From: Brevundimonas naejangsanensis
Lineage (GTDB): Bacteria > Pseudomonadota > Alphaproteobacteria > Caulobacterales > Caulobacteraceae
Length of the DNA stretch: 64,000 nt
Assembly (NCBI RefSeq): GCF_000635915.2
Contig: NZ_CP015614.1
Location: forward strand, 1,843,501 to 1,907,500
Direction of reading: 5' to 3'
Under the pieces are notes generated by a model. The model searched no databases. It was not told the DNA's origin and worked only from the letters and a program-made list of their open reading frames with translations. Numbering within the stretch: the stretch's first letter is position 1; each line of letters begins with the position of its first letter. Position numbers and translations under genes: made by a program. Positions 9,733 through 19,520 of this stretch are shown one piece after another.

Positions 9733-11039
9733 CGGAAGACCTGGCCGCCCTTCATGACGAAGCGGACGCGCTCAAGCTCGGTCACGTCGGTCAGCGGGTC
9801 GCCGGCGACGGCGATCAGGTCGGCCGGCATGCCCGGCGCGATACGGCCCGCTTCGGCCGAGATCTTCAGGTGCTCGGCGGCGCCGATCGTGGCCGACTGG
9901 ATGGCCTGAAGCGGCGTCAGACCGGCGCGGACCAGCAGGGCGAACTCCTGGGCGTTGTCGCCGTGGGCCGAGACGCCCGAGTCGGTGCCGAAGGCGATCT
10001 TGACCCCGCCGCGATGGGCGCGGGCGGCCATATCCAGCATCTTGGGACCGGCTTCCAGGGCCTTGGCGCTCTGCGCCGGGGTGAAGAAGTTATCGGGCCC
10101 CGAGGCCACGCGCGCGACGAAGTCGCCCGCCAGCAGGGTCGGCACCAGCCAGGCGCCGTTGGCCTTGAACAGGCGCATGGATTCGTCGTCCAGATAGGTG
10201 CCGTGCTCGATGGAATCGCCGCCGGCCTTCAGGAAGGCGTTGATGCCGTCGGCGCCGTGGGCGTGGGCAGTCACCTGACGACCCATCCGGTGCGCGACCT
10301 CGACGATGGAGGCCAGCTCGTCCTGGGTGAACTGCTGGTTCAGGCCAGCGGCGGTGTTCGACAGCACCCCGCCCGTGGCTGTGATCTTGATGATGTCGGC
10401 GCCCGCGCGCACCTGGGTCCGCACGGCGCGGCGGCAGTCCTCGGCGCCCGAACACACGCTCTCGTTCGACAGGACGTGCAGGATGTCTTCACGATAGCCG
10501 TTGGCGTCGCCATGGCCGCCGTGGACCGAGACGGACGAACCCGCGGCGATGATGCGCGGTCCGACCACGTCGCCGCGCCGCACCGCGTCACGCAGGGCGA
10601 AGATCGACTCATTGGCTCCGCCCAGGTCCGCCACCGTGGTGAAGCCCGCATTCAGCGTGCGACGGGCGTGGCGCGCGCCGACCATGGCCTGATCGGCGTT
10701 CGACATGGTCAGGCGGTCCAGCCGGCTGGTCGGGCTCTGCTCGCTGCCCAGGTGGACGTGGCTGTCGATCAGGCCGGGCAGCACGAAGGCCGAGCGCAGA
10801 TCGACGACGTTCCCCTCGCCGACGAAGCCGTCGCGGATTTCGACGACCTGGTTCCCTCTGATCACGAGAGTTTTATCGCGCAGCACGCGGCCGCTGGCCG
10901 GGTCGGCCAAAAGCCGCCCCACTTGGACGAACTTCGTCGCCTGTTCAGCCGAAACCGGCGCAGCCGCCGGGGCTTGGCGCGCCTCGGCGCCGGTGGCAGC
11001 CAAAACAGCTGCGGTCACAATCAGGGCAAGCTTTTTCAT
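9723..11039 (-). CDS. Secreted metal-dependent amidohydrolase family protein
   Basis: The 438-residue protein begins with a clear Sec signal peptide (Lys-rich start, hydrophobic core, A-E-A-R cleavage area near residue 20). The amidohydrolase fold motifs follow: D-S-H-V-H-L-G (metal HxH), further His residues in H-A-H-G and E-H-G-T-Y-L-D, and the late F-G-T-D-S-G Asp. The subgroup looks like Xaa-Pro dipeptidase or imidazolonepropionase-like amidohydrolases; the substrate is unknown. It is transcribed toward lpxK and probably forms a single-gene unit. Confidence 0.85.
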   Translation of the reverse strand: MKKLALIVTAAVLAATGAEARQAPAAAPVSAEQATKFVQVGRLLADPASGRVLRDKTLVIRGNQVVEIRDGFVGEGNVVDLRSAFVLPGLIDSHVHLGSEQSPTSRLDRLTMSNADQAMVGARHARRTLNAGFTTVADLGGANESIFALRDAVRRGDVVGPRIIAAGSSVSVHGGHGDANGYREDILHVLSNESVCSGAEDCRRAVRTQVRAGADIIKITATGGVLSNTAAGLNQQFTQDELASIVEVAHRMGRQVTAHAHGADGINAFLKAGGDSIEHGTYLDDESMRLFKANGAWLVPTLLAGDFVARVASGPDNFFTPAQSAKALEAGPKMLDMAARAHRGGVKIAFGTDSGVSAHGDNAQEFALLVRAGLTPLQAIQSATIGAAEHLKISAEAGRIAPGMPADLIAVAGDPLTDVTELERVRFVMKGGQVFRQD

Positions 11040-11166
11040 GTATCCCTCCCGTTACTGAAGCGTGCAACATAACCATTCCAATCTTCACGCCAAGGCCAAG
11101 GTTGCGTTCCAACGACGCTTCATGAAACAAGCCGATACAGTTGTTTAACCGTGCGGGGGGCGTCGC

Positions 11167-11865
11167 ATGCGGCTTTCCAGACGTGGCTTGATTTTGGGCG
11201 GTTCGGCCCTGTTGGCGGGGTGCTCCTCCGCCGCTTCCACCTCTCAACTTCACCTCGCCGGAGCCGTCGCTCCAGCCCTGCCGATCGTGCCTGAGCGCGC
11301 GCGCTCGGCTCACGTGCAGATGGCCAACGCCGGGACGACGATCGATCCCCACGGCGTCGTGCGCCCCGACCTGATCGAGCGCGCCCGCGCCGCGATGGAC
11401 GTGCACGGTCATAAGATCTCGAAGCGCGACCGGATGTATCTGGTCGATTTCCAGAAATTCTCGGGCGAGGACCGCCTGTATGAAGTCGATCTGGAAGGCG
11501 GCTGGGTCACGGCCTATCGCACCAGCCACGGGCGCGGCTCGGACCCGGCGCATTCAGGCTTCGCGCAGCAGTTCTCGAACCGTCCGGACAGCCATATGTC
11601 CTCGATCGGCGCCTACGCCACGGCGGGCGCAAGCTGGGGCAGCCAGCAGGGGCCAAACGTCCTGCTGGACGGGCTGGAGTATTCCAACAATCTGGCGCGC
11701 GAACGGGCCATCATCATCCACGGCGCCGATTACGCCGACCCGGCCTTCCTGGCGCGCCAGGGCAAGCTGGGCCGTTCCTACGGCTGCTTCTCGGTGTCCC
11801 ACGCCGACCTGGTTCCCTTGCGCGAACGCATGGGCGAGGGTCGGCTGTTGTTCGCCATGACCTAA
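11167..11865 (+). CDS. Murein L,D-transpeptidase catalytic-domain lipoprotein
   Basis: The 232-residue product starts with a twin-Arg (S-R-R-G-L) signal and lipobox L-A-G-C with Cys19, so it is probably exported by Tat and lipidated. The C-terminal half contains I-I-H-G-A-D-Y and the nucleophile motif G-R-S-Y-G-C-F-S-V of the YkuD_2 type, close to the classical H-x-x-G-x-S-x-G-C. This family is predicted to remodel peptidoglycan cross-links in the periplasm. It stands alone, convergent with purD. Confidence 0.82.
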   Translation: MRLSRRGLILGGSALLAGCSSAASTSQLHLAGAVAPALPIVPERARSAHVQMANAGTTIDPHGVVRPDLIERARAAMDVHGHKISKRDRMYLVDFQKFSGEDRLYEVDLEGGWVTAYRTSHGRGSDPAHSGFAQQFSNRPDSHMSSIGAYATAGASWGSQQGPNVLLDGLEYSNNLARERAIIIHGADYADPAFLARQGKLGRSYGCFSVSHADLVPLRERMGEGRLLFAMT

Positions 11866-11881
11866 AGCACGGCGGAGCCGC

Positions 11882-13159
11882 TTAGCGCGGCTCCAGCGCC
11901 CGCCAGCCGATGTCGGTGCGATGGAAACCGCCCGGCCAGTCGATCTTGGCGATGGCCTCATAGGCGCGCTCGCGCGCCTGGGCCACGTCGTCGCCATAGG
12001 CGCAGACGTTCAGCACCCGGCCGCCCGCCGCCGCCAAGGCGCCGTCGTCGCGCAGCTTGGTCCCGGCGTGGAAGACCTGGACGTGCGGCCCGAAGTCCTG
12101 ATCCGCGCCGCGAATGACCGAGCCTTCCAGCGGGCTGTCGGGATAGCCCTTGGCCGCTAGCACCACGCAGATCACCACGCCCGGCTTGAAGGCGGGCGCC
12201 GACGCCTGGGTCAGGTCGCCGCGCGCGCAGGCCAGCAGCAGCGGCACGACATCGCCGTCCAGCCGCATCATCAGCACCTGGCACTCCGGGTCGCCGAAGC
12301 GGGCGTTGAACTCGACCACCTTGGGGCCTTCAGCCGTCGCCATCAGGCCGACATAGAGGACGCCGCGATAGGGAACGCCTTCCTCGGCCATCTTCTGGAT
12401 AGTCGGAACAACCACGCGTTCGTTCGCCGCCTCGGTGAAGGCCGCCGTGAAGACGGGCGCGGGCGAATAGGCGCCCATGCCGCCGGTGTTCGGCCCCAGG
12501 TCGCCGTCGAAGGCGCGCTTGTGGTCTTGCGCCCCGCCGAACAACACCGACCGCGTCCCGTCCGACAGGACGAACAGGGAGCCCTCCTCCCCGTCCATGA
12601 ATTCCTCGATCACCACGCGCGACCCGGCCGAGCCGAACCGACCCCCCAGCATCCGCTCGATCTCGGCCTCGGCGTCGGCGCGATCGGGGCTGATGGCCAC
12701 GCCCTTGCCCGCCGCCAGACCGTCGGCCTTGATGACATAGGGGGCCGAATACCGATCCAGCGCCGCCTTGGCCGAGGCGACGTCCTCATAGACGCCATAG
12801 CCTGCCGTCGGGATGCCGTGACGTTGCAGGAAGGCCTTGGAGAAGGCCTTGGAGGTCTCCAACTGCGCCGCCGCCTGGGTCGGGCCGAAGCAGGGGATGC
12901 CCGCCGCCTCCAGCCGGTCGGCCAACCCTTCGGCCAGCGCCGATTCGGGGCCGACGACGACCAGGTCCGCCTTCATCTCGCGCGCCAGGGCCGCCAGGCC
13001 TTCAGCGTCCGTCGCCTTCAAGTCGGGCCGCATCTCGCCGAGCGAGGCCATGCCGGGATTGCCGGGCGCGACGACAAGCCGCGTGACCAGCGGCGACTGG
13101 GCGATCTTCCAGGCCAGGGCGTGTTCGCGCCCTCCCGATCCGACGAGCAGAATGTTCAT
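11882..13159 (-). CDS. purD: Phosphoribosylamine-glycine ligase
   Basis: A 425-residue ATP-grasp enzyme of normal PurD length. The N-terminus has the L-L-V-G-S-G-G-R-E-H-A-L-A-W-K signature, the middle carries the ATP-grasp lid G-L-A-A-G-K-G-V and the C-terminal part has E-F-N-A-R-F-G-D-P-E for Mg-ATP binding. It catalyses the second step of purine synthesis, joining phosphoribosylamine and glycine in the cytoplasm. It is divergent from nothing close and precedes no obvious partner, as is usual for a stand-alone pur gene. Confidence 0.96.
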   Translation of the reverse strand: MNILLVGSGGREHALAWKIAQSPLVTRLVVAPGNPGMASLGEMRPDLKATDAEGLAALAREMKADLVVVGPESALAEGLADRLEAAGIPCFGPTQAAAQLETSKAFSKAFLQRHGIPTAGYGVYEDVASAKAALDRYSAPYVIKADGLAAGKGVAISPDRADAEAEIERMLGGRFGSAGSRVVIEEFMDGEEGSLFVLSDGTRSVLFGGAQDHKRAFDGDLGPNTGGMGAYSPAPVFTAAFTEAANERVVVPTIQKMAEEGVPYRGVLYVGLMATAEGPKVVEFNARFGDPECQVLMMRLDGDVVPLLLACARGDLTQASAPAFKPGVVICVVLAAKGYPDSPLEGSVIRGADQDFGPHVQVFHAGTKLRDDGALAAAGGRVLNVCAYGDDVAQARERAYEAIAKIDWPGGFHRTDIGWRALEPR

Positions 13160-13231
13160 CCGGGCGGAATGGCCGCGCGCGTCGTCCCGGTCAAGCGCCC
13201 GAAAGGGTTAGCGGACATGGGATCAAGCCAA

Positions 13232-13654
13232 TCAGGGCGTCCAGGCGGGCATGGCCTTCAGCTGCTCAAGCGTCATATCGGCCACCAGATCATAGTCGTC
13301 GCCTTCCTTTCGGGGCGTCAAACCATCCAGCGAAATGCGCACCCAGCGCGGTCCGCCCTGCCCGGCCGGCTCGATGATCAAGCCCGTAACCGCGCCCGAG
13401 GCGTCCACATCGACCCGCTGGACGTCGCCCAGATCAACGCCCGCCGGGGTGATCAGATCGGCGTCCTCCAGTTGCTTGACGGTCAGGCCCAGCGCTGTGG
13501 CGCTTGCCGCCGGAGCGGGCGTAGGCGTCATCGTCGGCGCCGAGGCCGCATCGGGCGAAGCTTCCGGCGTCTTTGTCGGCTTGGAGGGCGCCTCTGAGCA
13601 GGCCGCCATCAGGGCCAAGGCCGAGGCCGCGGCGAGCCATATCCTCGTCATCAC
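13232..13654 (-). CDS. Putative lipoprotein, unknown function
   Basis: This 140-residue protein has a signal peptide ending in L-M-A-A-C with Cys19 as lipidation site, then a low-complexity linker of Ala, Pro and Thr (about 20-55) and a small C-terminal domain of about 85 residues. I do not recognise the domain. It lies 12 bases before a small membrane-protein frame on the same strand's upstream side, so the two are probably co-transcribed. Confidence 0.65.
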   Translation of the reverse strand: MMTRIWLAAASALALMAACSEAPSKPTKTPEASPDAASAPTMTPTPAPAASATALGLTVKQLEDADLITPAGVDLGDVQRVDVDASGAVTGLIIEPAGQGGPRWVRISLDGLTPRKEGDDYDLVADMTLEQLKAMPAWTP

Positions 13655-13665
13655 ATCCTCCTGTC

Positions 13666-13845
13666 CTAGATCAGGGCCGAGACCACATAGACGACGGCGC
13701 CGGCCAAAAGAATCACGCCCAGTATCAGCCAGGGACTGAGCGCCGGGTTATGACTGCGGCGGGCCAGATCGCGCTCGCGCGCCTGATCAGCCGGCAGGTC
13801 ATTGTCCGTTGCGTCGTCCGGAGTCGGGTCTGGGGACTGCACCAT
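13666..13845 (-). CDS. Small membrane protein, 59 residues
   Basis: From the ATG at 13845 the frame gives 59 residues: an acidic N-terminal half rich in Asp and Pro, a short R-E-R-D-L-A-R-R patch, and a C-terminal membrane helix (about 40-57). A tail-anchored layout is suggested. The open frame runs further upstream to 14115 but that would overlap divergent xseA. Function unknown. Confidence 0.5.
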   Translation of the reverse strand: MVQSPDPTPDDATDNDLPADQARERDLARRSHNPALSPWLILGVILLAGAVVYVVSALI

Positions 13846-13935
13846 GATGCGCGAACGCGCGCGGAGAGGCGCCCGTTCCGCCACGCTTGTCGCCCATGTC
13901 TTTGCGACGGCGACCGCGCCGGTTAGGGTGGCGTC

Positions 13936-15540
13936 ATGACCTCCGACGACGACTACGCCTTCGAGGGCGCGGCCCTGCAGCCCGCCCGCGACAACAATCC
14001 GCCGCTGTCGATCTCGGAGCTGAGCTTCGCCCTGAAACGCACGCTGGAGGAACGCTTCGGCCATGTGCGGCTGCGCGGCGAGATCTCCAAGGTGAACCGC
14101 CACGCCTCGGGCCACGTCTATCTGACGCTGAAGGACGACAAGTCGGCCATCGACGGCGTGATCTGGAAGGGCGTGGTGCGCGGATTAAGCGTCCAGCCCG
14201 AGACGGGGCTGGAGGTCATCGTCACCGGCAAGATCACCTCCTATCCGGCGCGCTCTTCCTATCAGATCGTGATCGAGAGCATGGAGGCGGCGGGCGCGGG
14301 CGCCCTGCTGGCCCAGCTGGAGCGGCTGAAGGTCCGCTTGCGCGACGAAGGCCTGTTCGATCCGGCGAAGAAGAAACCGCTGCCGACCTTCCCGGCCACC
14401 ATCGGCGTCATCACCAGCCCGACCGGCGCCGTCATCCGCGACATCCTGCACCGCATCGCCGAGCGCTGGCCCTGCCGCGTCATCGTCTGGCCCGTGGTGG
14501 TTCAGGGCGACGCCGCCTGCGGCCAGGTGTCCAACGCCATCCGCGGCTTCGACCAGATGACGACGGACGGGCCGATCCCCCGCCCCGACCTGCTGATCGT
14601 GGCGCGCGGCGGCGGTTCGGTCGAGGACCTGTGGTGCTTCAACGACGAAGGTCTGGCGCGCACGGTCGCGGCCGCCCGCATCCCCATCATCTCGGCCGTG
14701 GGGCACGAGACGGACACCACATTGATCGACTTCGTGTCGGACCGCCGAGCGCCGACGCCGACCGGCGCGGCCGAGATCGCCACGCCGGTGCTGGCCGACC
14801 TGCGCTGGGCCCTCAGCGATCTGGAGGGCCGCCTCTCGCGCGCCGGGGCGCGGATGTTGGAGGACCGCCGCACCCGCCTGCGCGCCGCCGCGCGCGGCCT
14901 GCCCGCCCGGCCCGAAGACCTGCTGGCCCTGCCGCAGCAACGGCTGGACCACGCCGCCAGCCGCCTCGGCTCGGGCCTGCATCGCAACGTCGCCGTGCAT
15001 GAGCGACAGCTGGCGGTCGCCGCCGGTCGTCTGACGCCCGGCCTGCTGCGCGCCCGCGTCGAGCGCGGTCAGGACCGCCTGCGCGGCGCCGCCGACCGTC
15101 TGACTTCCGCGCTTCAGGCCGGCGTCGCCCGCAACGAGCGCCGCCTGCTGCAGACGGCCGGCCGCCTGAGCCCAGCGCCCCTGCATCGCCGCCTCGACCA
15201 GCGGCAGGCGCGGCTGCAGGCGCTCAGCCTGCGTCTGGACGGCGTCATGCCGCGTCGGCTGGAGCGGGCGGAGGACCGCCTGGCCGCCCTGTCCCGCGCC
15301 CTGACGACGCTGAACCCCAAGACGCCCAAGCCCGGCTTCGCCCGCATCGAGGACGCCGACGGCGCCATGATCGCCTCGGCCGCCGCCCTGTCGCCGGGCC
15401 AGACGGTGCAGATCGTCTTCGGCGACGGCGCCAGGGGCGCGACCATCGACGGCGAGGGCGCGCCACCGCGTCCGACGCCTGCGCCCAAGCCCGCCCCGCG
15501 CCCGAAGGCGCCGCCTGCAGGCCAAGGCGACCTGTTCTGA
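13936..15540 (+). CDS. xseA: Exodeoxyribonuclease VII large subunit
   Basis: The 534-residue protein has the N-terminal OB-fold ([10 protein letters not shown] near 29), the catalytic core with [14 protein letters not shown] and [10 protein letters not shown], and [10 protein letters not shown]. It is longer than the E. coli protein (about 456). The extra length is in the C-terminal helical region, which contains several repeats of a module with R-R-L or R-Q-L followed by A-A-G/D-R-L. With XseB it degrades single-stranded DNA to oligonucleotides. No xseB is in this window. Confidence 0.93.
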   Translation: MTSDDDYAFEGAALQPARDNNPPLSISELSFALKRTLEERFGHVRLRGEISKVNRHASGHVYLTLKDDKSAIDGVIWKGVVRGLSVQPETGLEVIVTGKITSYPARSSYQIVIESMEAAGAGALLAQLERLKVRLRDEGLFDPAKKKPLPTFPATIGVITSPTGAVIRDILHRIAERWPCRVIVWPVVVQGDAACGQVSNAIRGFDQMTTDGPIPRPDLLIVARGGGSVEDLWCFNDEGLARTVAAARIPIISAVGHETDTTLIDFVSDRRAPTPTGAAEIATPVLADLRWALSDLEGRLSRAGARMLEDRRTRLRAAARGLPARPEDLLALPQQRLDHAASRLGSGLHRNVAVHERQLAVAAGRLTPGLLRARVERGQDRLRGAADRLTSALQAGVARNERRLLQTAGRLSPAPLHRRLDQRQARLQALSLRLDGVMPRRLERAEDRLAALSRALTTLNPKTPKPGFARIEDADGAMIASAAALSPGQTVQIVFGDGARGATIDGEGAPPRPTPAPKPAPRPKAPPAGQGDLF

Positions 15541-15673
15541 CCTTTCCTCCCCATCGCTGCGCGACACGGAGGAGAAATCAGCGCCCCGTGCCGAGCGCCG
15601 ACGACAGGGACACGCGGCCGGATGACCGCGATTCGGCTCTCGTCCTGCACCCGGTCCGCGCTATGATGGCGTC

Positions 15674-15886
15674 ATGAGCACGCAGATTTCTCAAGACTCG
15701 GGCCAGACGGCCAGCCTCCACTATGGCGACGGCGAGTTCGCTGTTCTGTCCGCCGGCGCCTTTGTGCGCTGCGCCGTCAGCGGCGTCGCCATTCCTCTGA
15801 CGGCCCTGCGGTACTGGTCGGTAGAGCGCCAGGAGGCCTATGCCGGGCCGCGCGAATATCTGGCGGCCGCCTCCTCCCCCAACTGA
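15674..15886 (+). CDS. DUF2093 domain protein
   Basis: A 70-residue protein with the DUF2093 core: L-H-Y-G-D-G-E-F, then G-A-F-V-R-C-A-V-S-G and I-P-L-T-A-L-R-Y-W-S-V-E-R-Q-E-A-Y. The family is restricted to Alphaproteobacteria and commonly follows xseA, exactly as here. It has no known function. Confidence 0.85.
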   Translation: MSTQISQDSGQTASLHYGDGEFAVLSAGAFVRCAVSGVAIPLTALRYWSVERQEAYAGPREYLAAASSPN

Positions 15887-15951
15887 GCCGCGTCCGTCTT
15901 GCGCCACTGTGTCCGCCGGATGCCCCGGCTTCTCCGTTCGCCGGTGTTCCG

Positions 15952-16446
15952 ATGTCCGCCCTGAGTTCGATCCACGTCCTGCTGGTGGACGACAATCCCA
16001 ATATGCGCGCCATCATCGCCGCCATGCTGAAGTCGGTGGGGGTCGGTCGCTTGACCGAGGCGGAAGACGGGGCGGCGGCGCTTGAACTACTGGGCCAGAA
16101 AGCCATCGACATCGCCATCGTCGACTTCCGCATGAAGCCGATGGACGGGGTGGCCTTCACCCGCGCCGTCCGCAACGAGGGCGACAGCGCCAACCCCTAT
16201 CTGCCGGTGATCATGATGACCGGCCATTCCGAGAAAAGCCGCGTGACCGAGGCGCGCGACGCGGGCGTCACCGAATTCGTCTCTAAGCCGGTCAAGGCGC
16301 AGACCCTGCTGACGCGGATCGAGGCGGTGATCCTGCGTCCGCGGCCCTTTGTGCGTTCGGCCAACTATTTCGGGCCGGACCGTCGCCGCACACGAACTGA
16401 GAGCTACGCCGGTCCGTTCCGTCGCGCCGACGACACAGGGACCTAA
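15952..16446 (+). CDS. Single-domain response regulator (CheY-like)
   Basis: The 164-residue product is one receiver domain plus a basic tail. Acidic pocket Asp13-Asp14, phosphoacceptor Asp58 in I-V-D-F-R-M-K-P-M-D-G, the switch Thr in M-M-T-G-H and the conserved Lys in V-S-K-P-V-K are all present. The C-terminal extension contains Y-F-G-P-D-R-R-R followed by another R-R near the end, a tail common on alphaproteobacterial stand-alone receivers. There is no output domain or partner kinase nearby, so the pathway cannot be named. Confidence 0.88.
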   Translation: MSALSSIHVLLVDDNPNMRAIIAAMLKSVGVGRLTEAEDGAAALELLGQKAIDIAIVDFRMKPMDGVAFTRAVRNEGDSANPYLPVIMMTGHSEKSRVTEARDAGVTEFVSKPVKAQTLLTRIEAVILRPRPFVRSANYFGPDRRRTRTESYAGPFRRADDTGT

Positions 16447-17375
16447 GCCTCAGCCTCTCTCAGCGCCTCATAGACCTGAGACGGCCAGCGCTTATGCACC
16501 CAGAACCAGTCGACCGGATGCTCGCGCACCCGGTCTTCGACGAACCGGTTGGCCGCCTGGACGCCCGCCAGGACATCAGCCGCCTTATCGCCCGTGTCGG
16601 GCACGGCGATCGGTTCATGCGCCGTGACGCGGAAGCGCACGCCGGGCAGACGCACCACCGACAGGGGTTGCATCACCGTGCCGAACTTCAGCGCCATGCG
16701 CGCCGCCCCGGGCGAGGCGTTGACCGGCTGGCCGAAGAATTCGACCTCCGGCCCCTGATTGTATTTCTGGTCGACCAGAAGGGCGATGGATTCGCCGCGC
16801 TTCATCCCCGCCATCAGTTCGCGCGTGCCGTCGCCCTTGGGCGCGAACAGCTTGATGCCGTAACGCTCGCGGCTCTGGCGGATCAGGGCGTCGACGTAAG
16901 GGTTGTTGGCCGCGCGATAGGTCACCTGGCACGGCACCCCCGCCGCCATGATGACCGCCGCCATGACCTCGAAATTGGCCAGATGGCCCGAGATCAGCAC
17001 GACCGGGCGGCCAGAGTCGCGCACGGCGTGCAGCCGCTCCAGCCCGACGATGTCGATGCGTCCGCTTTCCGGCGTCAGCCGGTCCATGACGGCCAGTTCT
17101 GCGAAGGTGCGACCCGTCTGCTCCCACTGATCCACGGCCAGGCGGTCGCGCTCGGCGGCGCCCATGTCGGGGAAGGCGATGCGCAGGTTGCGCGTCACCG
17201 TCTTGTGCGTGCCGGTCAAAGGCCCCAGCGTCCGCAGCAGCTTCCCGCCGAAGCCCGAGGCGCGCTCGACGCCCATCAGGCGCAGAAGGCCAAACAGCCC
17301 CTGGAACGCCGCCGCTTCCAGCCGCCAGTTCAGGTCCTGAAGGAACCCAGGCCTTTTCTCTTTCTCACCAGGCAA
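16443..17375 (-). CDS. LpxL/HtrB-family lipid A acyltransferase
   Basis: The 310-residue protein matches late lipid A acyltransferases: an N-terminal hydrophobic segment, the H-x4-E catalytic pair in S-G-H-L-A-N-F-E, and the [18 protein letters not shown] substrate block. Such inner-membrane enzymes add a secondary acyl chain from acyl-ACP to Kdo-lipid A. Whether it is the lauroyl- or myristoyl-type enzyme cannot be told. It overlaps the SDR gene by 11 bases on the same strand and its 3' end overlaps the convergent response regulator by four bases. Confidence 0.85.
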   Translation of the reverse strand: MPGEKEKRPGFLQDLNWRLEAAAFQGLFGLLRLMGVERASGFGGKLLRTLGPLTGTHKTVTRNLRIAFPDMGAAERDRLAVDQWEQTGRTFAELAVMDRLTPESGRIDIVGLERLHAVRDSGRPVVLISGHLANFEVMAAVIMAAGVPCQVTYRAANNPYVDALIRQSRERYGIKLFAPKGDGTRELMAGMKRGESIALLVDQKYNQGPEVEFFGQPVNASPGAARMALKFGTVMQPLSVVRLPGVRFRVTAHEPIAVPDTGDKAADVLAGVQAANRFVEDRVREHPVDWFWVHKRWPSQVYEALREAEA

Positions 17376-18135
17376 TCGTCAGTCCGCCGTCCACCACCAG
17401 GGTCTGGCCGGTCACATAGGCCGACGCAGGACTGCACAGATAGACCGCCGTGCCCGCGATTTCATCCGGCTGGCCGATCCTTTTCAGCGGCGCGGGGTCG
17501 GTGACGGTTTTCAGCAACTCCGGATTCTCCCACAGGTAGCGGGCGAAATCGGTCTGGACCAGGCCCGGCGCGATGCAGTTCACCCGCACGTTCGACGGCC
17601 CGTACTCCACCGCCAGGTTGCGCGCCAACTGCATGTCCGCGGCCTTGGAGATGTTGTAGGCGCCGATCAGGCCGTTGCCGCGCAGGCCGCCGATCGAGGA
17701 GATGATCAGGATCGCCCCGTCCTTTCGCTCCAGCATCTCCGGCGCGACCATCTGGATCAGCCAGTGGTTGGAGATGACGTTGTTCTGAAGGATCTTTTCG
17801 AACTGCTCGTCGGCGATGCCGGCCATCGGCCCGGCGTAGGGATTGGTCGCGGCGTTGCAGACCAGGATGTCGATCCGACCGAAGGCGGCGCGCGTGTCAT
17901 ACACCAGCCTTTGCAGATCGTCCTTGGAGGCGATGTTGGCGGGAATGGCGATGGCGCGGCTCTCGCCATGCTTCTCATTGATGGCGACGGCGACCTCTTC
18001 GCACGGCCCGGCCTTGCGCGAGGAGATGACGACGCGCGCGCCGTGTTCGGCCAGACGCTCGGCGATAGCCTTGCCAATGCCCTTGGAAGAGCCGGTGATG
18101 ATGGCGACCTTGCCGCTCAGATCGAACAATTCCAT
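17365..18135 (-). CDS. Short-chain dehydrogenase/reductase
   Basis: A classical 256-residue SDR: cofactor loop T-G-S-S-K-G-I-G (14-21), N-A-A motif (94-96), catalytic Ser near 146, Tyr160 and Lys164 in Y-N-I-S-K. The Arg39-Arg40 region after strand two favours NADP(H), but Asp is not seen there. A strong ribosome binding site AAAGGAGG precedes the ATG. The substrate is unknown; FabG-like or gluconate dehydrogenase-like enzymes share this pattern. It is co-directional and overlapping with the LpxL-like gene. Confidence 0.85.
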   Translation of the reverse strand: MELFDLSGKVAIITGSSKGIGKAIAERLAEHGARVVISSRKAGPCEEVAVAINEKHGESRAIAIPANIASKDDLQRLVYDTRAAFGRIDILVCNAATNPYAGPMAGIADEQFEKILQNNVISNHWLIQMVAPEMLERKDGAILIISSIGGLRGNGLIGAYNISKAADMQLARNLAVEYGPSNVRVNCIAPGLVQTDFARYLWENPELLKTVTDPAPLKRIGQPDEIAGTAVYLCSPASAYVTGQTLVVDGGLTIAW

Positions 18136-18244
18136 GCGTTAACCTCCTTTTACCGCCCGTTTATCCGCGCGGACCCTAGCCGTTAGGCTTCGTTAACGTG
18201 ATACTTGATCGATTCTATATGGAAAGGCGGTTCTGACCGGCCCC

Positions 18245-19513
18245 ATGCGAAAGATCACCGGCGGCTTCCTGTTCTTCGGCTACCTGTTCCTCGCCCTGAC
18301 CATCGGGGCGATGATCTGGCGCGCCGGTCTGGGAGCGGGCGCCGGCGCGGCCGGGGTGCTGGGCGCGCTGGGGATACTGGCCGGCGCCCACGCCATCGTC
18401 ACCGGCATCGCCGACCGCCGCGCCCTGCGCCTGGAGATCGGCAAGGTGCGCGAGGCCCACCGCCTGCTGGCCGATGCGATGGAGTCGACCCAGGGCGCCC
18501 TGACCGAACTGGCCCAGGCCATCGAGACCGGCGCCCTGTCGCGCACCGACGCCCTGACCGGCGAGGTGCGGATGCTGGAAGGCCTGGTCCAGCAGATGAG
18601 CGAATCCATCGAGGAGCGGCTGGCAGCCTCCTCCCTGACCGCCGACACCTTCGAGGGCCGTCGTCAGGTCCAGTCGAACACCCTGCTGAAGACCGTCCAC
18701 GACGCCCTCAGCGAGAACCGCGTCGACCTGTACTTGCAGCCCGTCGTGACCCTGCCCCAGCGGCGGACGGTCTTCTACGAAAGCTTCACCCGCCTGCGCG
18801 ACCCGTCGAACCGGGTGATGATGCCGGCCGAATACCTGTCGGTGGCCGAGGGCGAAGGCCTGCTGCCGGCCATCGACAACCTGCTGCTGTTCCGCTGCGC
18901 CCAGATCGTGCGCCGCCTGGCCGCCCAGGACCGCAAGGTCGGCGTCTTCTGCAACATCTCGCTCGCCTCCCTGGGCGACGAGACGTTCTTCCCGCAGTTC
19001 CTCGACTTCCTAAACCAGAACCGCGACCTGAAGGACGCCCTGATCTTCGAACTGGGTCAGGCCACCTTCGACGCGCGCGGCGCCATCGAGGCCCGCAACA
19101 TGGCCAAGCTGGCCGACCTGGGCTTCCGCTTCTCCATCGACAAGGTGCAGACGCTGGACCTGGACTTCGCCGACCTGCAACGCTCGGACGTGCGCTTCAT
19201 CAAGGTGGCGGCCGACCTGTTGATCGAACAGCTGCTGGATCTGGACGGCGCCGCCCCCCTGCCCAGCCAGCCGGACATCCGCGCCGCGGACTTCGCCCCT
19301 TTGACGCGCCGCCATGGGCTCGAACTGATCGCCGAAAAGGTCGAGAGCGAGAAACAGGTCGTCGACATCCTCGAACTGGACGTCGCCATGGGCCAGGGCC
19401 ACCTGTTCGGCGAGCCGCGCGCCATCAAGGAAGCCGTCCTGGCTGAAACCGACCCGCCCGCCGACTTCGTCCTCTCGACGCTGAAATCGGCCGAGCAGAG
19501 GGTGCGATTGTAA
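18245..19513 (+). CDS. tipF: Membrane-anchored degenerate EAL-domain protein, TipF-like
   Basis: The 422-residue protein has two N-terminal membrane helices (about 8-26 and 31-53), a predicted coiled coil (60-130) and a C-terminal EAL fold (150-410). Key phosphodiesterase residues are altered: the EAL motif reads E179-S-F, the metal Glu segment reads E-L-G-Q-A-T-F, and the usual D-D-F-G loop reads I-D-K-V-Q-T. This layout matches Caulobacter TipF, a c-di-GMP binding flagellar placement factor that does not hydrolyse the nucleotide. Orthology is inferred from architecture and degenerate motifs. No flagellar gene is adjacent. Confidence 0.7.
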   Translation: MRKITGGFLFFGYLFLALTIGAMIWRAGLGAGAGAAGVLGALGILAGAHAIVTGIADRRALRLEIGKVREAHRLLADAMESTQGALTELAQAIETGALSRTDALTGEVRMLEGLVQQMSESIEERLAASSLTADTFEGRRQVQSNTLLKTVHDALSENRVDLYLQPVVTLPQRRTVFYESFTRLRDPSNRVMMPAEYLSVAEGEGLLPAIDNLLLFRCAQIVRRLAAQDRKVGVFCNISLASLGDETFFPQFLDFLNQNRDLKDALIFELGQATFDARGAIEARNMAKLADLGFRFSIDKVQTLDLDFADLQRSDVRFIKVAADLLIEQLLDLDGAAPLPSQPDIRAADFAPLTRRHGLELIAEKVESEKQVVDILELDVAMGQGHLFGEPRAIKEAVLAETDPPADFVLSTLKSAEQRVRL

Positions 19514-19520
19514 GCTGCTC

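Noticed and set aside
18139-18153. Possible CtrA site TTAA-N7-TTAC between the SDR gene and tipF
   Set aside because: The second half-site has a mismatch and the sequence is explained by the strong AAAGGAGG ribosome site of the SDR gene.
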